64,000 nucleotides of DNA, taken from Struthidea cinerea (Eukaryota; Chordata; Aves; Passeriformes; Corcoracidae). A program made the position numbers and the translations under genes. Shown in pieces: positions 47,980-61,184 of this stretch. Below the pieces are notes generated by a model. The model ran no database searches. It saw nothing but the letters and a program-made list of their open reading frames with translations, and was not told where the DNA came from. Where the stretch lies: contig VZTI01001000.1 of assembly GCA_013397865.1 (NCBI GenBank), forward strand, positions 113,742 through 177,741, in the 5' to 3' direction. The number at the start of each line of letters is the position of its first letter. The first letter of the stretch is position 1.

Positions 47980-48560
47980 CCACTGAAGAACATTCCTGCC
48001 TCCCCATCGTCTCCATTGTTCTAGTTTAATGGCATAGTTGGCCACTACATAAACTAAACCATCTCTTTTAATATTGCTATTTCATCTTGGTTCCAGTCAC
48101 AGTGTAACACATTTCTTAAGTGCTTATAGTACATCATGCCTCTTGAGAATAACTTTCAGAAATGGTTGACTTCCAAGAACAGCCACATGCAGTGTATTTC
48201 AGACTCTGAACACCGCTCCATTTATACCTGTAGTCCCTCTGCTTGCTCCGTGTGCTGAAAGCATGCTCCTGTCACCTTACAGAAAGAGATGGACAAAGAA
48301 AGACAAACCTGAAACTGCTGTCTCTATTGTTACATGATTTCTTAGTTATAGAATCTGTTGTTAAAAGTGATTATTTCTTGGTATTCTGAAAGCATAGAGT
48401 CCCACAATCCACGTTACAGGTCTTAGAATAGCAGATTATGTGAATGACTTGTGTCAAGTGATTTTGAAATGGGGTAAATACCTTTAAGCAATGCACAATC
48501 ATAATGTGGGTACTCGACTAGAAAACATTTTCTCTTACTTGTTTGGGATGCTTAAATCTA
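47980..48560 (+). promoter_or_regulatory. candidate intronic regulatory element, AT-rich
   Basis: A low-GC, CpG-poor stretch with no simple repeats and no open frame of note. It is flagged only because it stands out as a long homogeneous AT-rich block within a more GC-rich intron. It may equally be neutral. Confidence 0.18.
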
Positions 48561-51500
48561 CCCTCCCCCAAGCCCGTACATTTCTCTATGTCCTATTGAA
48601 TAGGCAATGCATAGATTAGAATAGGCTATATGAAAATCATGATATATAGCTAGTCTGCAGTGTGATACTTCCATGTGGAAATGGCAGGAGGTTTTCAGTT
48701 CCACATAGTAATTTCATACTTAAGCTCTACAGGGTTGAGGCAAATGGTATCTTCTGGATATTGTTGGGGGATTTTTTGAGGCTTTGTCAAATGATTCTCC
48801 ACTGAGAAACATCCACTGTGTTGTTTCTCCATTCTGCATTAGGAAACATTATAGAGAAGCCAGAAAGAAGCTGCTTCTCTTTGTAGCTGCATATGAACGA
48901 CCTTGATTGGAGTTGTCCTTACGAAACAAAGGGATTTTGCTCACTGACTGAGCAATATTGGTGTTTAGTACATTAAGCAGTGGGATAGTAGTACACCTCA
49001 TCTACTATCAAGTTTGTCACATTCTGCAGAGGGGAAGAAAAATTGTGGGCTTATGATCGTCACGCTCAAAACCTCACTAAAAGTTTTGTGCAGGTATTGT
49101 AATTGGTGTCAGTTTTCTTTTTTGATGCTAAACCTGAATTCTTGGAGACTTAATAAAGGTGTTTTCAAGAGTAGTGGTGAGTTCCTCTTTCTGCTTCCCT
49201 GGACTCTCAAGTGTCTCATGTCCATTCCCCACATCTACAATGCCCCCACCACTTCCAAACTCCTGGCGGTGCTCAGGAGGTGGGAGTGCCATTTTTGTGG
49301 TGTCTTTTAAACTGACGTTTCAGGAATTACTGACCCGAATTACTGAATTTCTTTTTCCCACATGTTCTTTTTGTACTATGGGTGCTTCTGCCTTGGTCAA
49401 AAATAATCTGGATTCACTTGAACTGCAGAGTTCAGCTGATTCTGTAGCAAGCAAACAAAACAAACCTGCCAGGAAAAGAGCCTCCTCCCAACACTGCCAC
49501 TGTGAGTTAAAAAATTATGCCTGGTTCCCAAGACACTGAGATTGTCTTTAAAGTCACAGACCTTTTATTTTTGAATTTGATATTCTTTATACTTTCCTTG
49601 CATTTGAGCCACTGAAGATTTGTTTTGTTGTCTTTTATTATTAAGAAAACCCCAAACAACCCAGGATTTCCAACTCTTACTCGATTTCACCAGCATTAAG
49701 CAAATGAAAGTACTATGGCATTTATAGGTGTGTACATCAGGAAAAGCTCATGTATTGCTTTGGTCACCTGGCTGTATTTACCATTCCTGCTCTGGCAGCA
49801 GCTGGTAAGGAAGACTGCTTGGCTGCTCAGGCTGTTAGGCTGCCTGTGAGAGTAAGCTGCCTGTGAGTTCATGTTGCGTTTCCCTCCTTGGAAGAAATTG
49901 TTTCAGCCTGTATGCTCAAAGATAGTTAGACGTCTTGGATTTAATCAGGACACCAAATTTTGCTTCTCAGTTCTTCAGTTACAAGATGAGTTGGCAGCTC
50001 TTGTGTTCTGATTTGCTGCTGTGGAGATTCCTGTTCTGGGTTTGTGGTGCTGGGGCACAGCAGCTGGGGCAGGGGAGGGCTGTGCAAGGCCATGGGGACA
50101 TGGGCAGCCAGCCCCTCTGGAGCTGTGGGCCCATATCCTGCCACACCAGCCACCAGGACAGCTCCTATGCAGGGAAGCCCTCGTGGGGTGTGGTGTTGCC
50201 TCTATGAAAAAACCAAAAGAAGATTCTGAAAGGTAAGCTTAAATGCCCCTTCCCAGAGGTCTGGGTTGTCTTTGTGACAACCTGTGCATGGCACTGATTT
50301 GACCCTTCTCAAGTTTTAGTACGTGTTGGAGTTGAGCGTATGAAGGTTGGGCAGAAGGCATTTAATTTGTTTTTGTTTTAAAGGTTTAATATATCAACTC
50401 TGATTTATTAAGCTGCTCTGATGCTATTAATCCTTTTGAAGCAGGTACCCATCCACTCCCTATTCCTGCATATGAAGGTTCCTTTCCAATCCAAAGCATT
50501 TCCACTCAGTGCAAGTCTGTATCATTACATGTGTTACTTTTTGGAAAACTGTTAAGAGGTGTGTAGTGTACTGTACAACACACATCAAAGAGTCCCAGTT
50601 GGACTCTTTATGCAGAGATGTTTATGTTGTTTATGCTTGCTGGAGGCCCACCAACCACACTTATTTAAGTGTCATACTGGTTTTGAACATGATCCTTACA
50701 AGCAATGTGTCACATGTCCTAGTCCGCTTGTTATTTCCCAGCATTGTGGACCTGAGTGCAAAGCTGGAGTTTAAATCATACATGGGGTCAGCAGCTCCTA
50801 CTCTACAAGGGATAGAGAAGTAGACACAGGCAAGCTTGTGACAGTGTGATTGATGGGAAAGGATGCAGAGGAGGAGGACACTGGCTTGTGAGAGGCTCTT
50901 CTGAGACATTCCAATTAGTGTCTTGATTTACAAATCCTGCCATTAAACCTGGAGCCTCAGCAGGTCATTTTTAAAGAGATGCTAACATAGCATTGATGTG
51001 TGACCATAAAGGACCTTTGTAAGCTAGCATGTTCTGACAGAAACTGCAATCAATGGAAGTATCTCCATCTAGATAATTCAAATAGCCCTGGAAACAGGGT
51101 TTGTGTTTTTTGGACAAGATCATCTTGCCCACCTTCTGCCTCTGCAGCTCTGTCACTGCAGTGTTCTTCCCATACGACTGAAGTGACTGGAAATCACGGT
51201 GAAAATGAGTGTTTGTTTAGATGGTGCAGTGAGGAAAAAGGCATGTGTCAGGACAAGTAAATTAGATTTTAAAAATGCTTTCACTACTAATAGGTTACTA
51301 TGGTGTTAGGCATTTGGTTTTAATCCTGACTCTCGAGTGGGCAAAGTTCACTTCCATACATAAGGAAAGTTCTTGGATTTGGAACATTTGCAATTTCTGC
51401 TGACGTGCCTTCGCTCCAGCCCAGGAGGGGAATCAGCATTGTGCTGAATTGCTTTGTGCTGGTGGGGGTGAAGTATGGGACCGCCTTTAATCGTCTGCCT

Positions 51501-54010
51501 TTGTTTTCCACCAGGGCTGGATGGAAAACAAAGGTTCTAGTGATCAGAGGCAACGGTGAAAATTGTTCATTGGGTGGCAGAGTAGAAGGGGGTGAGCGGT
51601 GCTCGTGTCTGCTTGCTTTTTACACCCAAACGCACATCACAGCACTTAGGTCTGTGAGACCCAGATTTGAGTCACTGGGTTGCTTGATTCAAGCCTGCCC
51701 TTACAGGTTACATCTTGGATGTGTGAAATTTCATTGGATAACATGTTGACTCCAAAATGAATATATATAGTCCAATAAAAGATTGGGCAAAAGTGTATTT
51801 TGTTTTCTGAGAATGTTTGGTAGAAATCTTTCAACCAGTTGTACTTCCTAGAATTTCCTGAGGGCCTGGCACTTCTCAGTGTGAAAGACTTAGTTTGGCT
51901 GACATCTTCCACTTTGTTGTCAATTTTAGCTTTTCAATTCAGGTCTTGTGCCCTTAAAAGTTGATTAATTTCTCCCAGCTATTAGCAATTTGGTTAGTCA
52001 AAGGTATCCAGACTCTCTGCATCCTGTGACTGTTGCATCTTTGGAGAACTGCACAACACTACGTGATGCTCTGAGCAGTGTCTGGATACTTCTGGTCTCT
52101 CACCTGGGTGCCTGCTCTTCCTCCCTCAGGGAAGGGCCTGGCAAGGCATGTTGATACACGAGATGCACAAAAGCAGTGCAGTCACACATTTTCCTTGTCT
52201 CCTTGCAGCTGCTGGTCTCTCTTCTCTCCTTTGCTCAGCTGCTGCCATTGAGGTGCTGTGCCAGTTTGGATTTGGTGCACTCGCCCTGCCTTGGCACCTC
52301 TGGCTTACTGCTGGGTTCTGGATCTGAGGTGCCCCATATCCCTGGGTGCAGGGTGGGCTTAGTGGCTCAGGGGCTTTGTTCTTTTCCTGTGGCTGTGCAG
52401 TGGTTTAAAGGGTGCCAGCCCTGCAGAGCTTGCTGCCTGCTTCAAGCTGGTGAAAAGTACTAGAGAATTCTTGTTTGGAGTTTTGTTTTTTCTTTTCTTT
52501 CTTTTGGCCTTCCCTGACAGCCTGGAAAATTTGTGCTGCTCTGAAGAAAACATTCTGCTCATCTGCAACCTACTACAGCTGCTGTGTGAGTAATTAAGTA
52601 TGGAAAGGAGGAAGGCAGAGGGGAGAAGAAAGATGGGATCTAGTGTTTCATATGGAAAGCATCAAGCCAGAAGTGGCTTTGTTCCTGACACGTGGACAGT
52701 GGAGAGGCTGTGTTTGCTGCACAATGGAAAATCGGTGCCAGTGGAAAAAACCTCCCTCATTAGTGTCTAGATCAGATGGGGATGAACTTCAGTGTCTCTC
52801 ATTTTTGTTTTTAAATTTATCTGGATTTTAAGGTAATAAGGGAGAAGCAAAGAGTACTGGACTGATTTGAGAATACATCCAGTTTAGGTAAAATAGCTCT
52901 TTTCTGGCTCCACCTGATGCTGCTGTCCCAGTTCATTCTGGTGGTGTCACAGTCCTCCTGCAGTTGTTCATAAGCTACGCCAGCACCTCAGAGTGGTTGT
53001 GAACATCTGAAGGTTGCTATACATCAGATTGTTACCAAGGTATGTGTTTCTTCTATTTGTTTCTGGGTTTTGATCTTTCAGGATAGCGTTGAATTATGTT
53101 GGTAGGCCTTCCTGCACAATCAAGGAAACCAGGAGCTTGGCTTTGGTGCTGAGAAAGGTGGTTCTGATGTAAGCAGAAGTCTCTGAGAGCTGGGGTTCTA
53201 AGAAACCTGTGAATGAGCAGTGGGGGTTTAAGTCAAATAGGGAGAGTAAGGCATCTTTCTGTCTGGTCAGACCAGAGGAAGAAAACACTTAGAGTTTTGG
53301 AGGTCTCCAGTATCTTGGAGGACAAGGCAGACTGCTCTAAGTGACGTGACCCAGTGAGAGAGCTTGTAAGGTGATTTTCTTGCAGGGTTGAGAATTTCAG
53401 GGTAAGTGGGTGTCACCTGGAGTAGTTTCCTACTTTCTGCTGCAGGGAAACAGTGTAGACTTTTCTTACTGGTACTTCTCTTGCCTTTCCAGTGTTTGTA
53501 AAGTGCAAAGAAGGATTCTTGTAGGCAGTGTTTGAAAACGGAAGAACCCGGGTAACCTGAGGGGTTTTTTTAGAGGGGACGAGTCAGTTAAGGTCAGCAG
53601 GAGCTTTGGTGCTTGTTACATTGATTACAGGTTGAAACCTCCCAGACACAGGCTGAAATACCCGTCTCCAGTACCTCCTGGATGAAGTTGTGTGCTTGAA
53701 TAAAACCCCCTCAGGATTTGGGGTGATTTGGGGGTTTAAAAGGTAATATGGGGACCTTGGCACCATGCTAATACTTTTGAGTTGGCTGCAAAGCTCATGC
53801 TTTCTCTTCAGGCAGCCTTGACTTTCTGTTCACTCAAGATAGTTTTCTGTTTTCTGGGAGTGACTCCTTTATTAATCTTTCTTGGATGCTGGCAAATAAG
53901 ATTCAGGGTGCCTGGTTTAAATACTCTTTACTGAGTGTGCCTAAGTTGTCTTGGGCTGAGTTCTGGGGGTTTGTTTAAAACATGAATAAACCTCAGTAGT
54001 TTGAGGGAGA
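48560..54010 (+). other. intron 1, nothing recognised
   Basis: Repeat-poor intron. GC content rises locally at about 50030-50200 and 52180-52450 without CpG enrichment. Open frames of up to about 126 codons are unsupported by family similarity. No structural RNA or mobile element was recognised. Confidence 0.6.
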
Positions 54011-54011
54011 A

Positions 54012-54121
54012 CAGAAGAATGCCAGTGCAGAGTTACTTTCTGGTGTGAAAGACTTGGTAGACAGGTGACTGACTGGGTGACTTCCCAGCATTGTTTCTGA
54101 GTGCTCAGAAGAATGCCAGTG
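54012..54121 (+). repeat. 16-bp direct repeat pair
   Basis: CAGAAGAATGCCAGTG occurs at 54012-54027 and again at 54106-54121, a spacing of 94 bp. It may be the trace of a small local duplication. The sequence between does not look duplicated. Confidence 0.5.
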
Positions 54122-57100
54122 GGTGCACAGAGCTCTACAAAGGCTGCACTGGGATTTCTTTTTCTGACATGAAAAGTGCATTTCTTACAAGAAAACATTT
54201 GAGGGAGAGCAAGGGAAGCAAAGTGTGGGTGGTTTCTTAGTCCCAAATACCTCTAGTGTATGTGACTCCAAGTCCTCAGTGCCCTAGCTGCACACTGAGT
54301 GGATGCTCTACATTAAAGGCTTCTCCTCAGTGGGACTGTCTCATGTGAATTATTTCATGCAGCGAGAGCTATGCCATATACCATTCAGTCAGCATTTTGT
54401 TTGAGCAAGCTGGATCTCTGGTCAGGTGATGTTCCACTATGGTGTAAGATGGGAATTTCTGTCTCATTTCCGTTTCTTTAAGTAGAAAAGGTCAAGGAGA
54501 CCTTTGGCATTCAGTTCTGAATGGTTTTTCTCTTTGTAAATGGAAAGAATAGTACTCACATCACATTGGGGATTTCAGATCCGTCAGTGAGTGCAGATCT
54601 GCCAAAGTTACAGTGAATTTACACTGGCCCAGCGTCCACGAAGTCACTTGACACCTTTCAGGAGAATAGTCTATACAAATCCCAGATCTTGTCAGGATGT
54701 GGACTAAATATCAGGATGTGGGCAGAAAACAGCACACCCATGTTAATGATTTGATTGAAACAATATTGCTGCTCTATAGCTCTCATAAATTTATTTTCAA
54801 TGGTGTTGGGGAGGAGATATTCTCAAGTGCAGTAATGAGAGAGTACATTTTTTTAAATGTTGCACAATAGGCCACTAAGTTGTGCTCTAGCTATATTGAC
54901 TTACTCTGTTTTATAGTGAGCATGGCCTTAGGCATCCTATAAATACCATTTCTCCCCCGACCTTCAGCTAATAAATAATGGAAACTGTACAGAAAGAAAT
55001 TTTCTTTCCATGAAGGAATGAGAGGTCCTGAGCTGCCCTCTATAAAGCTGAGGATGAAGCATGATTTGTTTTCGCTGGTTTTATAAATGAAGAAAATGTG
55101 GGTGTGGGAGGGAACTAGAAGATGTTTCTAAGAGCTAAATGTGGCCTCCCCAACACTGCAAGGTAGGATAATGTCTGGTGTAGGCACTACTTCCCCCAGG
55201 ACAGTCATACAGTGAAATGATGACAGATGAGAGAGGTCTCTTAAAAGTCTCAATGCATGGATAGGAGGAAGGTTCCCATTCTGCTTAACCCTCAGACTTT
55301 CATATCTAACAGTGGAAACCAACCAGAAAGTGGTTATAAATGAGTGTTCAAGGGAGCTCTTTGTGCACTTCAGTGAACTGCATCATCCAGAGGTGAGACT
55401 AAATTATCAGAATGGCCTTTTTTGACATTAAAATCCACTTCTGTACACAAGTCCTCTTTGAGGCCTTTTTGCTCTGTTTTAATGATGTTGAAAAGCTGTA
55501 GTGTAAACGTGAGTCATGAAGGGTCCCTGTATGTGCACATATGGGTGGCCAGGCATGTTTCATTTTGGGAATCCATCACATGTGTACTGTGTGTCAGGTT
55601 GGCACATTTGAATTTTTGCCTCATTTGAAGGCAAATGAGATTCAAGAGCAGGGTGCACATGATGAGAAGCAATTTTGGTCTCTCCATTCAGCAGCAATAA
55701 ACTACATATAAGCAGATTTGGCCCAGAAACAAACAAGCAAATTCTGAATATTGGCACTGTTAGATCATTAAATTCTTCTGCCCAGGTGCCATTTCTTCAT
55801 GTGTGCCTCAGTGGTGCTTCCAGTGTCCTTTGAAATCCACCTGGTGTGAAGCCTTGTGTTCTTTGGAAGCCTGTGCTAAAACCTAATTTAGGGGAGGAGT
55901 ATCTAACAAGACTCTTCTCTTTTGCTGCCCAAGTCTTCCTCCTCCTATATTCTCTCTCTTCTCCATGAGCAAGTCCATTGCTTTGTTTGGATTCACCCTG
56001 TTCATAGCTGCACAAAGCTGTGATGCTTTCCCCCATCTTCATCTATATTAACTATTTCAAGGATTTTTTATCTAAATATGAAATAAGACTCCTGCTCATT
56101 GATGGGAGATTACAACTCTGACTGCAGAACAGACATGATAAATAGTAATAAAGGTGCATGTGCCTTTGACTTTTGTCATACTTTCCATCTCTCTGTTCCT
56201 TTCCAGTTTTCCTGTGTATCAGATACTTAGAGTATGTCCTCAAATCTATACTGGTCTTCCCTGTGTCTTATCTGTTCTAGGACTCTTGTCAGCCTTACTG
56301 GATCTCTGCTTTGTGTTAGGTGTGCATGTTGTGTTGCTGTTTCTTCCATAAATGTATTAATTTGTGTTTTTATAAATTCAGTCTCAAGGATTTATTTCCT
56401 GCCACTATGTGGTTTTCTTTATAAACTGCCTCTTTCTGCTGGCATCACAGAAAAATGTAGCATTTCCTCCTTAAGCCCTTTTCCCTGCTTTTCCTCACAA
56501 TCAGAGCTTTTTATGAGTTTCCTTAGTTTTCCAATTTGTTCTTATTAAGCATGTTTTTATAACAAGGGCTGTAATCCATCAGAATAAAGGGAAACAAAAA
56601 AAATGATGCCAAATTTGTGTGTGTTTGTTTAATGAAACAGACTTTAAATAGGATGAAGTCAAATTGGTGTTGATGACTTGACTAGATGGTAGCTGGTTCT
56701 AAGTGCTGGCTTTTGACAGTGAGTCATGAAAGATCTCAGCATTTCAAAGAGCCTAAAAGCACAAATATAACCATGGGGTGGTATTAGTATTGGGAAAAGC
56801 TGGTAGGGCTGCTGTGCATTGCTGACCTTCATTTGGGAGAAAGTATCTGTATGCTGGTTAGTTAGTTGAAGACCACTGCCTTTTTGGTTGATGGATGTGA
56901 AATGGTGTTTAACCTGGACCGTAGTTAAAGGGTAAAGGCCCCTTGAATTTGGGTGCCCACCCAGCACACCTCTACCCTTCTCTTCACAATGTGGGCAGGG
57001 AGCAGCCTGCCCGAAATGCTGTGTGGTCACTAGTGGGTTCCCGCTGTCGTCCCTCTGGAGAGTCCCCCTGCTCTGCCACCATCCACTGTGGTGGCCTTGA

Positions 57101-58268
57101 GCAGTGTGGCTCCCTGGCCATGCACCTTAAAGGAGGATTTGCCAGAGCCCCTCACATAAGGCAGAGGAGCCTGCCTGAGCCAGGGGAGGGATGGAAGGGG
57201 GACACACGAACCTCAGCTGCTCTAGGCTGCGAGGTGCTCTCCATTTGCTTGTCGGGACACCCTGGACTCAGGGCCTTCCTGCTATGTTTGTCCACTGTGC
57301 TGCTTTTAACCATCTCTGCTCCTTTCAGTCAGCTTGGGCTGCTTGCATGATAAAGAAGTATTTCCCTGGCATTTCAGAAGATGGGTGATTCCCTTTCCTT
57401 CCTGTGCGGAGGGAAGCTACTGGCTCCATGCAGGGTCTGCTGAGGTTATAACAAAACAGTTGGGCCTCATCAAATAGCAGTGAGGCACACAGCTGGCTGC
57501 TGGCAGCGGCGCTCTGCGGGTTCTTGCTTGGTTCTGCCTCTGTGAAAACTTCTCTCAGAAACTGTAATCTACCTCCCCTTTATTCAAAAAGCTCTCAAGC
57601 TGTGGGTATCTGTGAGGGATTTTTGTGTGGAACATGAGAATTGTAAAAAAACAGGTCCTAAACCATGTGCCATTGCTAATGATTCTGCAGACCAGCATGT
57701 AAAAAGCCAAATGCTTTAACAGAAATTAAGGAGTGAAAACAAAGGATCTGCTACAATGAGACATCATGTGGCACCATCCTTATGACTTGATAATTTGTTT
57801 GCACTGGTCTACATCCTGGGTGTAGTTTTTCATCTAATGATTTGCTGAAAGAGTTGAATATGCAGAAAATTCACTGTCCTTCCAGATGCTAATCAGAACA
57901 AAAGTTGAAGTTAAGAAATAAAATATGAATGTCAAAATTGTGGGAAAGCAGTACTCTCTGCCTAACTCTTACTTCAGTACCAGAACTGTGTTGGCAAGTT
58001 TGAGCAGTCTGTAGTAGCAAAAATCCTTAGCAATACCCCAATGAGTTGGAGAACCTGACACCTACAGTCTTGGAAGCAAAACTTGCAGGTTGCCTTTTTG
58101 AAGATCAAATTTTCCAGGAGCAATGACAGAGCTGTTTCAGCAGAGAAAAATACATGCCTTTTCATCCAAGACCCAGAGGTTTTGAGCATTCAGATATCTG
58201 TTTGATTTGATGGTTGGGCTTTGAACAGATAGGATGCTTCACAGCCATTGTCCTCAGAAAGCAGAGAA
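54122..58268 (+). other. intron 1, nothing recognised
   Basis: Mixed-composition intronic sequence. About 55740-56560 is pyrimidine-rich. No coding exon, RNA gene, transposon or tandem array could be supported. Confidence 0.6.
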
Positions 58269-58269
58269 G

Positions 58270-58382
58270 CTGTAGCATGCCGATTTTACAGGCTGGGAAA
58301 CTGGGACACCCAAGCTCTCAGTTGTTGGAGAGAGGAAGTCAAGAGCGGAGCTTGAAAAGGATACCAGCTCCCTGATCTCCAT
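58270..58382 (-). repeat. MIR-family SINE fossil
   Basis: The words GATTTTACAGGCTGGGAAACTGGGACAC, split by substitutions and followed by AAGCTCTCAG, GAGAGAGGAAGTCAAGAGCGGAGCTTG and CCTGATCTCC, align in order with the reverse complement of the MIR core (TTTTACAGATGAGGAAACTGAGGC, then AGAGCCGGGATTCGAACCC, then CTGACTCC). Heavy divergence fits a very old amniote insertion. Confidence 0.5.
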
Positions 58383-61133
58383 TTTAATTAAATTATTTCT
58401 GCAATTGTCTTCCCTGGCAGTTTAACTGGTGGAATGCGGTCTAGCAGAGGAATTTTTGGCTGCAAAGTTTACAGGAATATTTTTCTGGGCCAGATACTTG
58501 CTCAGTGTAAATTAAGATGACTCCACTAGCTACGATTATGGCACCAGCTATTTACTCCTCCCTCTGAGAATCTGGCCCTGCTGTGCGGACAGTGGGCAGT
58601 GTCATATAATTTGTTCTTTTTAATTTTAGTCTGTCTAGACACTTCTGCAGCACCCCTTTCTGGGAGAACTTTGTGCCAGCAGCTCTGAAGCAGCACCACA
58701 CTTCTCTGGTGAGAGACACAGTGTGGAGGTGCCCTGGTGTGCTCAAACTCAGCATTTTTAACCTTCTTGGTATAGGGTTTGGATATGATGGTCTCAGTGT
58801 TTTTTGGTGGAGAGGTGGTAGAGGGGAAAGAACAGCAGGATTTCTTCCCAGTGAAGAGCGAGCGGGTCTGTTGTTTTCTGGTTTTGACAATGTGTTGTCC
58901 CAGATGAGTGCTGGAGAAAGGTGGCTGGTGCTGATGCACCATTTCTGTGGTAGTAATTTTTTTCCAGCAGTGGGTGACACCTCTCTTTGTGGGTAAGAAG
59001 GTCTTTTTCATGGTTTTAAAGGCCATGTGCCGGCCTTTTGTTTATTATTAGTCAGTTCTTCCTCCCATGCCATTACTACCACTTAGCCTTTAGCTTCTTT
59101 GATACGTTTTCTCCTAGTCTGAGTCACCTGGCATAGAGCGGTGGTACCTCTCTAGCTTTCTGCAAACTTGTCACCAGGCACACACAGGACCTAGTTTTTA
59201 CAAAAGTCTCGTTTGTTGGCTGTGGTTAGGCAGGTGATTAGCTAGGACTGTTTTTCTTCACGTTCCAGTCTCTTGCCATTCCTGAATTACCAGGACTGTC
59301 TGTAAATGTGTTTGTCAAGAGCCACACTCAGAAAGGCCGTGACTCTGGCTGGGGCTCAGGAGCAGCAGCAAGATATATGTGTGTATCTATATATAGGGAG
59401 ATGTGCCTTTTTACTACTAATATTTCTGCTTGAATACAAATGCACTTAATTGCTAATTCTCATAATAATTTTTAAAAATTTGCTAAGCATTAAGTCCCAC
59501 CTTCTGTTGTTAACCACCTACATTTATGTGTCTATACCCAGCCCCCACAATGAAGGGTATTCATGGCTGCAGAAACAAAAGCCTGAAGAGAGGGATCCTA
59601 AGTTGTTAAAAACAAAATTTCTTTTTGAGGAAACCATAAAGCACATACTATTTCTAGGATTCCACCCGAGCTTGATCAATACTAGCGAAGCAGAAAAGCA
59701 AAAAAAGCAGCTCCCAAAAAAGCAGCTTCCATGAAAATGGGTAAGAGATTCTTTGTGCAGCCTTAACGATTTTGAGAGAGACGTTTCCCCTGTGAATTGC
59801 TGTAGGAGTTTGCACCCCTTCCCCCACGCTCAGCAGAGGCAAGAACATATGACTATCCTCATGTAAGGCAGCACAGTGTTAATAATGCTGCTGTATTGAT
59901 CAAATTGGGCTGCTTTGTCACCAGGGACATCTGGGAGGATTTATTCTGACTCCTAAGGCTGTGCCTCCTAAAGTGCATTTTCCAGGCCTTTCACTAGGCA
60001 AAGGGTGTGCTGTGCTTTTGTCTAAGCCAGCAGGAGCAACATTTTCAAAAGATTTCATGATGTCCCACTGTCCACTGCCTCTATCACTGCTTCTCACAGG
60101 GCTCTCACCTCACTCCCACTCACAGCTGGATGTGGCTCAAGTTCAAAATTGCATTGTGGCAAGATCCAGTTGTTTGCCCTTGGAGAGCACCTGGAGGAGC
60201 AGCCCCTGGTTGCTGGAATGTGGGTAAACACGGGGTGACGGGAACAGGAGAGGCTTCCTCTTTGCTTAGAAAGTGAGCAAAACATCAGTAAGACAGCAGC
60301 ACAGAAGGGAAAACATGTGCAGGAGGGTTTTATTTCTCCTCCCATGCCCTCAGCTGATATTCATGACCTTGTTAAAAAGATTAGACTGCTTCAGAGACTG
60401 CACGTGGTCATTTTTAAGTGTAGGGAGAAACCGAATGTGGCTTTTATTTTTTCCATCTGATAAATTGCCAATTGCAGGTTTTACTTACAGAACACTCTGA
60501 GTAGTCTGAGAAGAACATGATCACCTTGATATTATATTTATGAGTAAAAATGGTATGAGGCAAAGAAAGCTCTTAGCTGACATGTAATGCAGACTTTTAA
60601 TGCAGTTTTTGCTTCCAGGAATGCATCATTACTCGTGGCAGGGATGGGACATATTAGCAAGCTTGACAGGAGGACTGAAATGCCTAGGGGTACTGAGGGG
60701 CTTGGAGGAGCAATTTGATACCATGCTTCTTTGACAGGTGTCAGGAGCTTGGTGCTGGGTAGTGATGGGGCATCTGCAGAGCAGGGAGGGGTCAGAGACA
60801 CTTGAAATGGAGGAAATCCCTTGAAGCTTGCTCTGGTGACGGTCAGAGCACCTCCAAGGTGCTCTGAGCAGAGCCCACGTGTTCAGAAGTGCTGCCATGT
60901 ATCCTGAAGGGGATCAGAGTGACAACCAAGTCACAAATCATGCCTGGAAAATTATCCTGAATGCATAGGCTGCCAGTAGTGCTGGCTGTAGCTAAAGAAA
61001 CACAGTTTGAGTGTGTTTCTGTCTCTCTGTGAGTCTCAGTTCCTGGACTGCAGGATCTGAAGCAGATTCCTCCAGCAGCCTCAGCCACCACGAGGCATTT
61101 GGGCCTTCCCTTGAGCTCTGATGCCATGCAACT
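58383..61133 (+). other. intron 1, mostly unremarkable
   Basis: No exon found. It contains a short (TA/TG)n tract (59372-59396) and an A/T-rich stretch at 59400-59530. Nothing else is recognised. Confidence 0.6.
59372..59396. repeat. short TA/TG dinucleotide tract
   Basis: An alternating purine-pyrimidine run of ATATATGTGTGT followed by ATCTATATATA. An ordinary microsatellite. Confidence 0.75.
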
Positions 61134-61184
61134 GCTTGGGAAGTGTAGCTGCGTGGGAAGTGCAACTGCTTGGGAAGCAGAGCT
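61134..61184 (+). repeat. 17-bp minisatellite, three copies
   Basis: Three head-to-tail 17-mers: GCTTGGGAAGTGTAGCT (61134-61150), GCGTGGGAAGTGCAACT (61151-61167) and GCTTGGGAAGCAGAGCT (61168-61184). All share GC(T/G)TGGGAAG at the 5' half and differ by 2-4 bases in the 3' half. No gene overlaps it other than the KLF7 intron. Confidence 0.85.
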
